From contig CAUEEP010000755.1 of NCBI GenBank assembly GCA_958450365.1, forward strand, positions 1,228,501-1,292,500: 64,000 nt of DNA, given 5' to 3'. This DNA is from Mesorhabditis belari. Taxonomy: Eukaryota; Nematoda; Chromadorea; Rhabditida; Rhabditidae. Made by a program: the position numbers and the translations under genes. Within the stretch, counting starts at the first letter, position 1. Each line of letters begins with the position of its first letter. Positions 20,499-32,000 of this stretch are shown piece by piece. The notes beneath the pieces were generated by a model that searched no databases, had not been told where the DNA came from, and saw only the letters and a program-made list of their open reading frames with translations.

Positions 20499-23400
20499 AT
20501 GTTTCGCTCAATTTTCTTCATCTTTACCTTCATTTTCTCTATCATCGCTCTTCAAATAAAGCTCGATTTGAAAGGTGTTCTCAAAGACGTTCTCAATGAT
20601 CTAGAAACGCAGAACTTTGCAAATTATATGGCAAAGTGAGTTTGAAAAGATTTAACTTAAGAAGTTTTCGAGAAAAGAAAAGAAATGATTTTCAAGATGG
20701 AAGAAAAACTATAATGGAAACGAGACCGAGCTGAAGAGAAGGGCCAACATTTGGAAGCAAAATAAAGCCGATATTGATGCGGTTTGTTGGCGATTTTTGT
20801 TTTTAAAACAATAAATGAATGATGAATTTATAGAATAGATTAAAAAAATCTTTTATTAAAGTCAATTTGTTCAGGAAAACGCGATAGCTGATGGATACAC
20901 ATGTGGAGAGAATATGTTCACCGATATGGATAAGAAAGAGAGAAAAAATGTGTGTTGAAAGCTTGAAATTAATCTTTATAGTATTTCAAATCGTCTGGGA
21001 ATGATAAAACTTTATTTTCAGTATGTGATGGATGCAAATCTTGCCGATCAAGCCGACGCGTCGATCAAGAAATTGGCAACGAGAGCGAAGAGGGGCGCAC
21101 AAATGACGGTTGGAGGAGAATCTATAATATCTTTTTAATATTACCGTACTTTCGAGTACTGTACTATTATCTAATTATCGTAAATTTAGCTCTCGAATAG
21201 ACCTACACTCTAATTCTTGACCTTACTGTAGTCTTAAGCCTTACAGTACCTGGGCAAATCTCAGCATAATGTATAAAGGATTCACCGAATCAAGTACTTC
21301 CCCTAAAGCCAGCTCTGGCTACCGTAGTCTATGCTTTATATTCATTTCCTTATATTATTTAATAAACCTTACTGTAGCCTAAAAACAGAAATCGCAGCTA
21401 TTCCATGAGTCTGGGTTACGGTAAGCGGCTCTGAAAAGACTACAGTACTAGACTTGTGTTTCGGTTGAACCGGAAACGTTCTTTTTTGGTTTGTTTTCGT
21501 TTTCGGTTTCGGTTAACCGAACCGAACCGAAAAAAAAGATTTTTCGGTTGAACGGAAACCGAACCGAACCGAAAAACTCATGTTTTCGGTTTAACCGAAC
21601 CGAACCGAGAGACTCATCTTTTCGATTGAACCGAACCGAAAGATTTCGGTTGACTTGGGTTGAATCGTAACCGAAACCGATCCGAAAAGAGCCAACCGAA
21701 ACACAAGTCTATACAGTACCCCCTAAAACCTCTCTAGACTACAGTAAACATGATCTGATTCTAAAGCATGATCTTTCTAAAGCATGATCTTTCTAAAAGC
21801 TTCCCTAAAAAACCTATCCTCTTTGCAGTACGTTGGTGAAACAATCGATTGGCGTCAACCTGCCTACATGCCACCAGTGAGAGATCAAGGACAATGCGGA
21901 AGTTGTTATGCATTTGCGTGAGTGAAACTAGATGAATTATTGAAAATTAAAGAGCCAACTATACTAGAAAAGATGCTTTTACTTGTTTAAGCACAAAATA
22001 CACAAAGTATACATGTTTGCAAGCCATTTTACAAGTCATTTCAGTGCTATCAACGCGATCGAGGTTCAATGGAACTGGCTTGGACACAGTTTGTCTCAAT
22101 TTTCTGAACAGGTATCATTTTTTTATCTTAAATATTTTTATAAAGAATTTTCCAGCAAATTTATATTTTATTGAAAACTGAATAACTTTAATGTTTAAAG
22201 ATACTTTTCAAGATCTGAAAAATTCGGCGCTTGGCCGTGTTTTGAGACCCTTTTTCCCTCGCACAAAACATGGCCGCATTAGCTCAGTTGGTAGAGCGTC
22301 AGACTTTTACGAATCGAAAGCGATCTGAATGTCAGGGGTTCGAGCCCCCTATGCGGCTAATTATTTTTGCATTTTTCAAAAAACAATTTAGAATAAGACT
22401 GATATAATGAAAGCTAAAAGAGAGCTAAATGAGAGCTAAAAGAAAGCTAAAAGAGCTAAAAAAGCTAAAGATTTTCCTTTCTAGCAAATCATCGACTGCT
22501 CTGGGACAAACAATGGTTGCAATGGTGGATGGCCGGAGAAAGTGTTCAAGTAAGAGAATTCTAGAACTAAAATTGGAATTCTACATAGTATTGTACCGTA
22601 AACGATGTTTTAGCTATTCCATTTACTATGGAAATGCTCCTCGTGCTTCGTATCCATACAAAGGCGTCAAAGGAACGTGCTATAATACGGTAGGGTTTCG
22701 AGAAAAGCTACAGTAGACATAATCAGTAGCTACACTAAGCTACAGTATCCCTACGGTTCTAGAGTACAGTACGCAAGTAAATAGCTACAGTGCGGATCTA
22801 AAAAGACTCATTCCAGGCAAGAACAATGACGGTCAGCACTTGGTATCAATTGACAACTGTCTCACAAATGGAATCATACAATTATTACTATGGAGCAGTG
22901 GCTTTCAGTGGGTTATAGAAAATCTGTCTTTAAAACTACGGTAGCTATTAGATGTGGGGATTTTCCCTGAACGTCAATAGGTAGTCAACGGAAAAATGCC
23001 ATAGCTTTGCGAATTTCACTCTGATCTTTTTGATTTTGAGATCAATTGATGGAGGATTTCATTTTCTATCGATTGATATCAAAGAGAAAAAGATTAAAGT
23101 GAAATTCAGCAAAGATATGGCATTTTTTATGAAAATTGACGTTGACAATTCCCCAGATCTAGTAGCTAGAATAGAATAGAATAGCATAGCTAGATCGTGC
23201 TAAAGCTGAAATGAGTCTCTAGGCATTTACGTGCCAAACTCGATCTACTCGTACACGGGCGGGATCTTCTATCCAACGCAAAGCACTTGCACAAGCGCCA
23301 ATAATGTCGGCGCTCATTCGATGACCATCGTTGGATACGGTAGGGTTTAACGTTTATTAGGAAAGCTTATTAGGAAAGCTGATTTAAAATAAAGTACTGT

Positions 23401-23837
23401 AGAGTAGACAGAAGGCTTACTGTACCTACATAAACAGCTTCTAGTGCTCTTTCTTCACTTTTCTTGAAAAAACAAGTCGTTACTTTGAGAAAAACGATAA
23501 AGCCAGTGCACCAGAAAGATGCGTTTACAAATTTTGAGCACAAAGTACACAAGCATCCATTTCAGTATCCAGTTTTAGGTGCTCAAAACGGTGTTCCTTA
23601 TTGGATCGTACGGAACTCGTGGGGTGCGAGCTGGGGTGAAGGTGGATATTTCAGGGTAAGTCGAAAAGATTATTGAAGAAATAGAAAGAGAAATATTGAA
23701 TAGAAGCTTCAAATTCAGCTTTAAATTCAGCTTTAAATTCAGCTTCAAATCAAAATTTTCAGATGCGAAAGAGTGTGAACAATTGTGGAATGGAGTCACG
23801 CGGTGTTTTCTTCCCGTGGCTTATCGGAACACACTAA
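20499..23837 (+). CDS. Papain-family (C1A) cysteine protease, copy 1
   Basis: Twelve exons give 346 aa: 20499-20635, 20697-20781, 20875-20949, 21022-21108, 21829-21917, 22045-22111, 22485-22549, 22614-22689, 22817-22907, 23223-23339, 23579-23655, 23763-23837. A hydrophobic N-terminus ([13 protein letters not shown]) is a secretion signal. Exons 2-4 form an I29 inhibitor prodomain with ERFNIN-like residues and GENMFTDMD. The catalytic residues are Gln148, Cys154 ([11 protein letters not shown]), His289 ([11 protein letters not shown]) and Asn309 (RNSWGASWG). The Trp that usually follows the catalytic Cys is Tyr. LSEQ is represented by FSEQ and the GCNGG motif is present. The protein is presumably secreted or lysosomal. 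Phases agree at every junction with copy 2 downstream. Intron 6 hosts a same-strand tRNA-Lys. Confidence 0.9.
21455..21705. repeat. CGGTT/AACCG-rich simple repeat in intron 4
   Basis: Alternating CGGTTTCGGTTAACCGAACC-type words form overlapping palindromes. Intronic, no coding meaning. Confidence 0.7.
22273..22357 (+). tRNA. tRNA-Lys (UUU) inside protease intron 6
   Basis: Complete 85-nt gene. The mature part is identical to the other copies; the intron differs by one base (CGAATCGAAAGCG). It is in the same orientation as the host gene, between exons 6 and 7, and is followed by the GAAAGCTAAA repeat flank. Confidence 0.9.
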
Positions 23838-24022
23838 AAATAATAAAAAAGAGACGGAAAAATAAATGTTTTGCTTGTATCAAACAAAATCGAAAGAAAT
23901 CAAAAGAAAATCAGCGAAAATCAAAAGAAAATCAAATGAAAATCAAAAAAGAATTGATCAAAATCATCAACTATAACTGTAATCTTTTATCAGTTTCACT
24001 AAAAAATAAAAACAAGTTTGAG

Positions 24023-24645
24023 AATTGGCAACGAGAGCGAAGAGAGGAGTACAAATGTGCGTTGAAGTAGAATCTATAAGATCTTTATAGCATTACCGCA
24101 CTTGCGAGTACTGTACTATTATCTAATTATCGTAACTTTAGCTCTGTAATAGACCTATACTCTAATTCTAGATCTTACTGTAATCTTACAGCCGTAGAGG
24201 TTACAGTACCTGAGCACCGACTTCACCGAATCAAGTACTTTCCCTAAAGCCAGCTCTGGCTACCGTAATCAATGCTTTATATTCATTTCTTTATATTATT
24301 TAATAAAGCTTACTGTAGGATATATCCTAAAAACAGAAACCGTGGTTATTCCATCAGGCTGGGTTAGGGTACAGTGTAAATGACTACAGTACCCCCTAAA
24401 ACCTGTCTAGACTATAGTAAGCATGATCTGATTCTAAATGCAAATCTTGCCGGATCAAGCCGACGCGTCGATCAAGAAATTGGCAACGAGAGCGAAGTGG
24501 GGAGTACAAATGACGGTTGGAGGATAATCTATAAGATCTTTATAGTATTACCGTACTTGCGAGTACTGTACTATTATCCAATTATCGTAAATTTAGCTCT
24601 GTAATAGACCTATTACTCTAAAAATTTGAGAAAAATCATTGATTT
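24023..24645 (+). pseudogene. Two partial copies of protease exon 4 and intron 4
   Basis: Downstream of copy 1, exon-4 sequence (TTGGCAACGAGAGCGAAG) followed by intron-4 sequence appears at 24023-24430 and again at 24438-24645. The second has a one-base insertion (GCCGGATCAAGCC versus GCCGATCAAGCC) and would shift the frame. These are duplicated debris, not usable exons. Confidence 0.8.
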
Positions 24646-24689
24646 TTAATCCATTCGAAACCGCAGCGTTTTTTCTTTTTTTTCGTCTA

Positions 24690-25200
24690 CGGACCAAGCC
24701 CTTTTTTGACATTTTTGACTCCGAAGCAGTTTATTTATGGTTGGAAAGATGCAAGAGAGTCTCCTACACCATTTATTTTTGATGAAGAACGATTTGGATT
24801 TGACTTCAGTACTTTTCAAGATCCTATATTATTTTAATTTTATCGACGACAAATTAATCAACATGTTAGTAGGCGAATCTAATAAACATGGAAAAAGGAA
24901 AAAAACTGACAGGATTTCGATGCAAGCTCTTCCTGGCTCTGTATCTTCAAATGGGAATCGTCAAATTACCGAAGATTCGTGACTACTGGAGTAGCAGGCC
25001 TGGATTAGGAGGATTTTCCCACATGTCCCACATTGTGTCAAGAGCAAAATTTGAATCTATTCTTCGAAACCTGCGTTTTTGTGATAATGAACTGGATCCT
25101 GCAGGAGATCGGCTTTATAAGATTAGAGCTATTATGGTACATTTCAATGCAAAACCAGAGACTGCATTGATTCCGGGTAAATATGAAACATCTTTTTTGC
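24690..25200 (+). pseudogene. piggyBac transposase fragment
   Basis: Three frames must be joined to follow it, so it is broken. Recognisable family features are NFIDDKLINMLVGESNKHG, LYLQMGIVKLPKIRDYW, SRAKFESILRNLRF and DRLYKIRAIM. The sequence stops at ALIPGK, just before the expected first catalytic Asp. The Cys-rich C-terminus is missing. It cannot make an active enzyme. Confidence 0.85.
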
Positions 25201-25213
25201 CCACGTAATTTGT

Positions 25214-25734
25214 ATTGGGTTGGGGAGAATGAGTCGGCGCCAAACTTTAAAGGGACTTTTTGCACACATAAAGCCTTCTTTAAACATACGTTTGGTTTCA
25301 TCAAAAGGATCCACTATTTCTCTACAAAATCACTTTTGAGAGATTCCACAAAGCTTTTCTTTCGTAGAGTTTATGAACTTCGAAACGCAGCTGGTTAAAA
25401 TGGCAAAGAGTCCGACTCATCATTTGAACAGTTTCTTTCACATAAACCTTCTTTGGTGTTTATATAAAAAAGATAGAGCACATTCAATTACTTAAGTTGC
25501 CAAATTTGCAGGAAGATCCCACCAATGGTTTTTTCTAGATCACAGTTTGTAGTTTTTGTGAAAAAATGGCTTTTTCTTGAGCGGAGGCGCTGTTTGAATT
25601 TTCTTTTAAATGTGATTTTGTAGAGAATTAGTTAACCATTTTACTCATATCAAACGCATATTATTTGACGAAATCGAATAGAAGTTTTAGACATTTTTTT
25701 CATTTTCGGCGCCGACTCATTCTCCCCAACCCAA
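25214..25734. mobile_element. Mariner-type element nested in piggyBac relic
   Basis: Ends TTGGGTTGGGGAGAATGAGT and the complement, flanked by TA at 25212-25213 and 25735-25736. 521 bp without a recognisable ORF. Confidence 0.8.
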
Positions 25735-25903
25735 TAGATCTGCTACAATTGGAATATACATGTAATGCTGAAAAACAGCAAAAAAGACCAATTAATTGAA
25801 TGAAAATAGCTCAATTAGCGCTGCAGCGAATAATCGCTGCAGCGGTCCGTTCCTGAGTTTTTGTTGCAGCGATTATTCGCTGCAGAAGTTTCGAATGGGT
25901 TAA

Positions 25904-26521
25904 GCAAAATTTACATTTGATTTACTATCCAAGCAAAATATTCAGTGAAACGATTGACGAAGTCAAACGATGCGAAAAAAAGAGCATTCAACAGCAAGTT
26001 CATCCATTCATTCATTCAAATCCATTTTATTACATAGGAAGTCTCATTGTAAATCACTTAACTTTTGCCAAAGTTCCCATATTTGACTATAAAAGCTTCC
26101 AACTGCTTAGATGCTTACACTCTTGCTGACAAGCAGGTGCTATTCTAATTTTCTTGTCATTAAAAACAGCTTTGAAAAGTTGATTTCCGTAAAGCCTAGT
26201 GTTTACTAGTGTTTAAGCATTTAAACGTCGTGTGAAAGTCATAAAATGGTTTTTATCAGCTTATTCAGTATCAGCTTTTATGTTTTTAGGACTGATTAGG
26301 CAAAACTCTCGATAGTAAATCATTAAAAACAGCTTTGAAAAGTTAGTAAAACTCTCCGATAGTAAATCAAAACGATAGTAAATCATTTTTCGAGCATCGC
26401 TTCTATGATTTACTATCTAGCGTCCACTGTAAACTAATCAATATTCAATAAAAATTGAAGAAACTTTAATAAACTTTCTCCCACAAAAACTTTAACAAAC
26501 TTCCTTTATCATTTTTAAATA
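25904..26521. other. AT-rich intergenic DNA, nothing recognised
   Basis: A few repeated GATAGTAAATCA words occur near 26310-26400. No exon or RNA gene. Confidence 0.5.
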
Positions 26522-27373
26522 TTAGGTTGTCCAAAAATAAATGAGCGTTTTGTATTGTTTATTATTTGGGTACATTTTTCTCAATAAACTATGCTCTGTA
26601 CCTTGTAATGTTATCAACCATTAGAAAGCTGAGTTCGTGCTCTCTTTAACCATACTTTTAAATTTTGTTGAAAATAAAATTTTTTGCGAATTTTAAGCTT
26701 CGCCGTTTTAGATGTCCGAAACCAACTTTCCCCAGATTTTTTTTATGGGTTCAAACTCGGTCGCAATGCAGCTGAAACGGCTCGTAACATTAACGAAGTT
26801 TGGGGCCAAGGCAGTGTCGGCGAGTCAACAGTGCGAACTTGGTTCCGAAAATTTCGAGCTGGTGATTTTGATCTCGAAGATAAAGAAGGCCGTGGCCGTC
26901 CTCTTGAACTCGGTGACGACGAACTGAAGACCCTGGTGGAAGCAAATATACGAATCCACGTACGAATCCACGTACGAATCCACGTACGAATCCACGCACG
27001 AATCCATGCACGAATCCACGCACGAATCCATGCACGAATCCACGCACGAATCCACGAGACTTTACCTCATCCGCCATATTCACCGGATCTTTCGCCTACC
27101 GACTACCACTTTTTCAAGCACCTCGACAACTTTCTCCGGGAGAGATGCTTTAAAACTCAACACTCAAGACCCTACCAAAAACGCCTTCGCTGACTTTATC
27201 GTCTCCAGAAGCCCGGACTTCTATGCTACCGGCATAAATAAACTTGTTTCTCGTTGGCAAGAATGTGTTAATTGTAATGGTTCTTATTTTGATTAATAAA
27301 GTTTTGTTTGGATCAAGTTATGGGATTTTAAATATTCGAGTTGAAAACGCTCATTTATTTCCGGACAACCAAA
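26522..27373 (+). mobile_element. Deleted mariner element with 12-bp array at the deletion
   Basis: Ends TTAGGTTGTCCAAAAATAAA and the complement of TTTGGTTGTCCGGAAATAAA, flanked by TA. It carries transposase ends separated by a tandem repeat of about 105 bp. Confidence 0.85.
26712..27296 (+). pseudogene. Mariner transposase with core replaced by repeat
   Basis: Begins MSETNFPQIFF, shifts frame, and continues as FKLGRNAAETARNINEVWG and STVRTWFRKFRAGDFDLED with the linker GRGRPLE. At 26949-27054 come nine near-identical 12-bp units (CGAATCCACGTA, CGAATCCACGCA). PYSPDLSPTDYHFF, the third-Asp motif, then follows. The C-terminus FYATGINKLVSRWQ is in another frame. The first two catalytic Asp residues are gone. 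Confidence 0.85.
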
Positions 27374-27815
27374 TATATACTTCAAAACCAGCGCTGAAAA
27401 CACAAAGAACTTGTCAATGTGGAAACATTTGCTCCATTTTTGCTTAAAATCTTTCAATCTTTCATTGAAAATGACTTAGAAGACACTAGACAACTGTTTT
27501 TGCTACAAAACAGTTTAACAAAGTTCAAACAACATTGTTAATCAACATTGTTAATCAAAAGATTCAAACCAGGAAAAGGAGCAGATTTTAAAACATCAAA
27601 CTGAAAGCATTTGTCAAAATTTATCAAAGGAATTTTGTTAAAGAAAAAGAACAATTACAATTACAATTATAATTACAAAAATAATTACAAAAACATAAAA
27701 ACAGCACTTTTGTAAGCAGAGATAAAGGGAAAGCCTTTTTATTTTGTTGCCATTTTTGACAGTTTCGACATGTCCCACTCTCCTTATGAACGATTTCACA
27801 AAAGGGTTTCCCGTA
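27374..27815. other. AT-rich DNA, nothing recognised
   Basis: Contains a short (ATTACA)n run near 27655. No gene. Confidence 0.5.
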
Positions 27816-27887
27816 GCCCGGTTAGCTCAGTCGGTAGAGCACCAGACTCTTAATCTGGCTGTCGCGGGTTCGAGCCCCGCATCGGGC
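27816..27887 (+). tRNA. tRNA-Lys (CUU)
   Basis: 72 nt with all arms pairing: acceptor GCCCGGT/ATCGGGC, anticodon loop CTCTTAA giving CUU, T loop TTCGAGC. No intron. Confidence 0.95.
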
Positions 27888-28173
27888 TTATATTTTGACA
27901 TTTTTGTGAAAAAACCATTGCTTTTTTTGTTTTGCTTGTTTTGCAATTCTATAGTCAAAATATTATAGTTTGATTTATTATCTTATTTATCAAGTGATTT
28001 GCTATTATTCTTCTCATTCATTACTATTATTCATCTCTTCAAACATGGACAGCAGCGACGAAAAGGTTCTTTATTTCTTTTGTTTCTTTTGTTGCCATTT
28101 TTGACACTTTGACAGTTTTGACATTCTATGCCCCACTCTCCTTATAAACGCTTCCAAAAAGATCTTCGTCATA

Positions 28174-28245
28174 GCCCGGTTAGCTCAGTCGGTAGAGCAC
28201 CAGACTCTTAATCTGGCTGTCGCGGGTTCGAGCCCCGCATCGGGC
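28174..28245 (+). tRNA. tRNA-Lys (CUU), tandem copy
   Basis: Identical to the gene at 27816. The upstream 60 bp (GCCATTTTTGACA, CCCACTCTCCTTAT) are also shared, so the pair arose by tandem duplication. Confidence 0.95.
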
Positions 28246-28249
28246 TCAT

Positions 28250-29044
28250 ATTTTGAAATTTTTGTAACGAAACCATTGTTGGTTTTCAATTCAATAGTCG
28301 TTATAATTTGATGTTATTTAGGAAACGATTTTTTTCTTATTCTTCTCTTGATCGGTCGCCCACACAAAATTTGTTAGACTTTGATTTTGTGACATTCAGA
28401 AGCAAGTCAAAAAGCAAAAAAAATAACAATGGGATTTTCAAAAGCCAAAAAAACAGTTGGGGACAGTTGAGCTTTATTCAAAAATCGTTTGCACGTGTTG
28501 ACGTAAATTTTCGTATAAAAAGTGAGCAGAAAATCAAGAATTCGAATTCGAATTTTCTGAACACAAGGGAAAGTTCAATTTGTTCCGATCGGTATCGATT
28601 TGGAAAGGTTTGTTGAAAAGTTAGACTTTATTCTTTGCGCTTTTGTAAACGCATCCTTTCTAGCGCACTGAACTCCTCATTCTCTTCCGTTTCTACAAGA
28701 AAAATGAAGAATTCCGTGCACCGGATTTGTGTTTGCAAGATTGATTTTAAAGTACACCAGAATACTGTAAACATAGGAGTTTTGTTAACGATTACTGTAA
28801 GATATTTGCTTTAGACTACTATAGAAGCGTATTCAGAAAAAGTACTATAGCTGGTTTCGTACTGTAGTACGGAAAAAGTACTGTAGCTGGTTTCGTACTA
28901 TAGTACGGAAAAAGTATTGTAGCTTACTTTAAGTTAAAAATTTGAAATTTAAGAGCCTTTATAGTATTCTGTATAGTATACTTTAATGTAAACATAATAT
29001 TCAGCTAATAAAAGAAGAAGTTTAACTTTAGAATTAACTTTAGA
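28250..29044. other. Intergenic DNA with CTACAGTA-type words
   Basis: Several TACTGTAG/CTATAGTACGG words occur near 28750-28930, as in many nematode intergenic regions. No gene is supported here. Confidence 0.45.
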
Positions 29045-32000
29045 ATGATTCGTCTCCTTGTTTTCTTTACCCTCGTTTTCTTGACGTTCAGCATTGCACT
29101 AAAGCTAAAGCTTTATGAAATCAAAAAACATTCCAAGGGAATTCTCAATGATTTCCAATTGGATCATTTCATAAACTTTACTGTTAAGTGAGTTTTTTAA
29201 ATAAAATTTTAAGTTAAATACCGTAATAGTAACCCATCCCGATAATGAAGGTGCGGAGTGTCGCGTGGTCTAGCTTTGAACGAGTTTTTCTCCACACTGG
29301 TTTATGCTACAATGCACGCTTAGGTATCAAAAAATAGCCCTGAATTTCAGCTATTTTTTGATATTAAAGACGCATTTTTTTGAAAGTACGGGTGCTTTGC
29401 AAAAAATGAAAAACTAAAAAACTTTTGCGACTACACGACTGTACGAGGGGGTGGGGTACTATTACAATATTTACGGTAAATTCAATAATCAAATAAACCA
29501 GTAATCAAATACCGTAAATACTGTAATAGTACCCCAGCCCCATAATGACGGTGCGGAGTGTTGCGTTGTCTAGCTTTGAACTAGTTTTTCTCGACACTGG
29601 TTTATGCTACAATGCACGCTTAGGTATCAAAAAATAGCCCTGAATTTCAGCTATTTTTTGATATTAAAGACGCATTTTTTTGAAAGTACGGGTGCTTTGC
29701 AAAAAATGAAAAACTAAAAAACTTTTGCGACTACACGACTGTACGAGGGGGGTGGGGTACTATTACAATATTTACGGTAAATAAAGTTTAGATGGAAGAA
29801 AAGTTATCATAGTGAAGAAGAGGTACAGAAAAGAGCAAAAATTTGGAAAGAAAATAAAAAAGAAATTGATGAGGTGAGATATTTTAAAGATTCAAAGCTT
29901 TAGCTGAATATCTTTTTCAGGAAAATAAAAAAGCGAGGGGGTATAAATTGGGCGAGAATCTCTTCACCGATATGGACGATGATGAGAAAGCGAAGGTGAG
30001 GAGGGGAGAATTGTGATTAGCTCGATTTTCTTTGACTAAGAATCAATCTAAGTTTTGATACTGTAAGAATATAATAATTTATTTGACTCTGAGACTTCAA
30101 ACCGAAGCTTCTTTAAAGCATCACTTAGCTAGCGTAACCTATGAGATAAATCAGTTTTTAGATGTTATAGTAAACCGTATAGAAAAGATAAATCACTTGA
30201 AAGCTATGGATTTTAGTCTTTAGTACTTTAGATCTCGAGATTTCTTTAGATCTTTAGATCTCTTTAGATCTCTAGATCTCTTTAGATTTCTCTAGATATC
30301 TTTAGATCTCTGTAGATCTCTGTAGATCTCTGTAGACCTCTTTAGATCTCTGTAGATCTCTGTAGATCTCTTTAGATCTCTAGATCTCTGTAGATCTCTG
30401 TAGATCTCTTTAGATCTCTGTAGATCTCTTTAGATCTTTAGTAAACAGATCTTTAGTACGTGATGGACATCAACACAGCGAATGCTGGCGATGAAGCGAT
30501 TAAGAAAATTGCGAAACGAGGGAAAAGAGCCGCGATCACTGTTGGTTTTCTTACAGAATTACAAAAAGAAAGTAAAACAATCTGTTTTTTAGCTATAGCT
30601 AATAGTAACCCTGAGCTAGAATAGAATACAATGATTATTGACCGAAAACAGCTGAGCTTTTCAATGTTTTTCAATGTGTGGGAGTCTAGTGGAGAAGTCT
30701 TTTAAATCTTTATACAAAAATAGTCAAAGCCATGAATTGATCCTGAATGATTTTCAAGATTTACAGTATGTTGGCGAGTTGAAAGATTGGCGTAGACCGG
30801 CGTGGATGCCTGCGATCAGAGATCAGGGATCGTGTGGATCGTGTTATGCTTTTGCGTAAGGGAATTTAAAAGTTCAACTCTAAAATCTCAAGAGTTACTC
30901 AGTGCAATCAATGCAATCGAAGTTCAATGGAATTCCCTTGGTCATACGGCTCAATTCTCGGAACAGGTTTCAATGGAAATTTCATGCTTTAGACAATAGC
31001 CGATCAGATAGCCGATCCGATCAGATTTTGGATTCTTTTTTGATTGAATCCTCTGAAACAGTAATTCTTTTTGTTTCTTTGAAAATCCATTATCAAATTA
31101 ACATTTGATTAATCGAGGACCTAAATAGGAACTAAATAGGAACTAAATAGGAACTAAATAGGACCCATAAGGAAACAACGGAACCTGGAAGGAACTATAA
31201 AGGAACTAAATAGGACCTGAATAGGAATGCAAATTAATAATATTTCTATGCAAATTTTGAGTGGCAGTTTTTGACCTTATCAATCTTTAAAAGATCAACC
31301 AATTCACCAATCATGACCATCTTTCCCCCTGGATCCCTCAGTGCCGCATTAGCTCAGTTGGTAGAGCGTCAGACTTTTAAGAAACGAAAGTAATCTGAAT
31401 GTCAGGGGTTCGAGCCCCCTATGCGGCTAATCACTTTTGCTTTTTTTCCTCAAAATTAAGGAAATTCTCAGGAACAATAAACAACCCAAAAAAACACCAA
31501 AACTTCACTAAAACCTCACTAATTATCAAGACTTTTGATTGTCTATTCGATTCCAAACAATGTTTTCTTGTTTCCCCGGAAATTCTCTTCTTACAACGTT
31601 GAAACAATTGTAAAACGAATAAAGCTGAAAGAATTTTACAAAAAAACGTGTTTTTGCACTCGGATTTGCTTGGAAATGGGCTTAAGTTGTCTTCTGAACA
31701 ATGTTGAATTTGTTGATTCCAAAACCAAATCAAAAACCGGCTTTTATTGTGAATTTCTCTGTGATACTTACCATTAACATAATCAGGCGACTCGCCGTCT
31801 TTTGAGACCCTTTTTCCCGAAACTAAACACGGCCGCATTAGCTCAGTTGGTAGAGCGTCAGACTTTTACGAATCGGAAGGGATCTGAATGTCAGGGGTTC
31901 GAGCCCCCTATGCGGCTAATTGTTTTTGCATTTTTCAAAAAACAATTTAGAATAGTAAGACTGATATAATGAAAGCTAAATAAAAGCTAAATAAAAGCTA

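Larger units (their letters stand above)
24650..25899 (+). mobile_element. piggyBac-type relic with TTAA target duplication
   Basis: TTAA at 24646-24649 and 25900-25903. Terminal inverted repeats are TCCATTCGAAAC and CCCATTCGAAAC. The interior holds part of a piggyBac transposase, then a mariner-type element inserted at 25214-25734. A CTGCAGCGAATAATCGCTGC palindrome lies near the right end. Confidence 0.85.
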
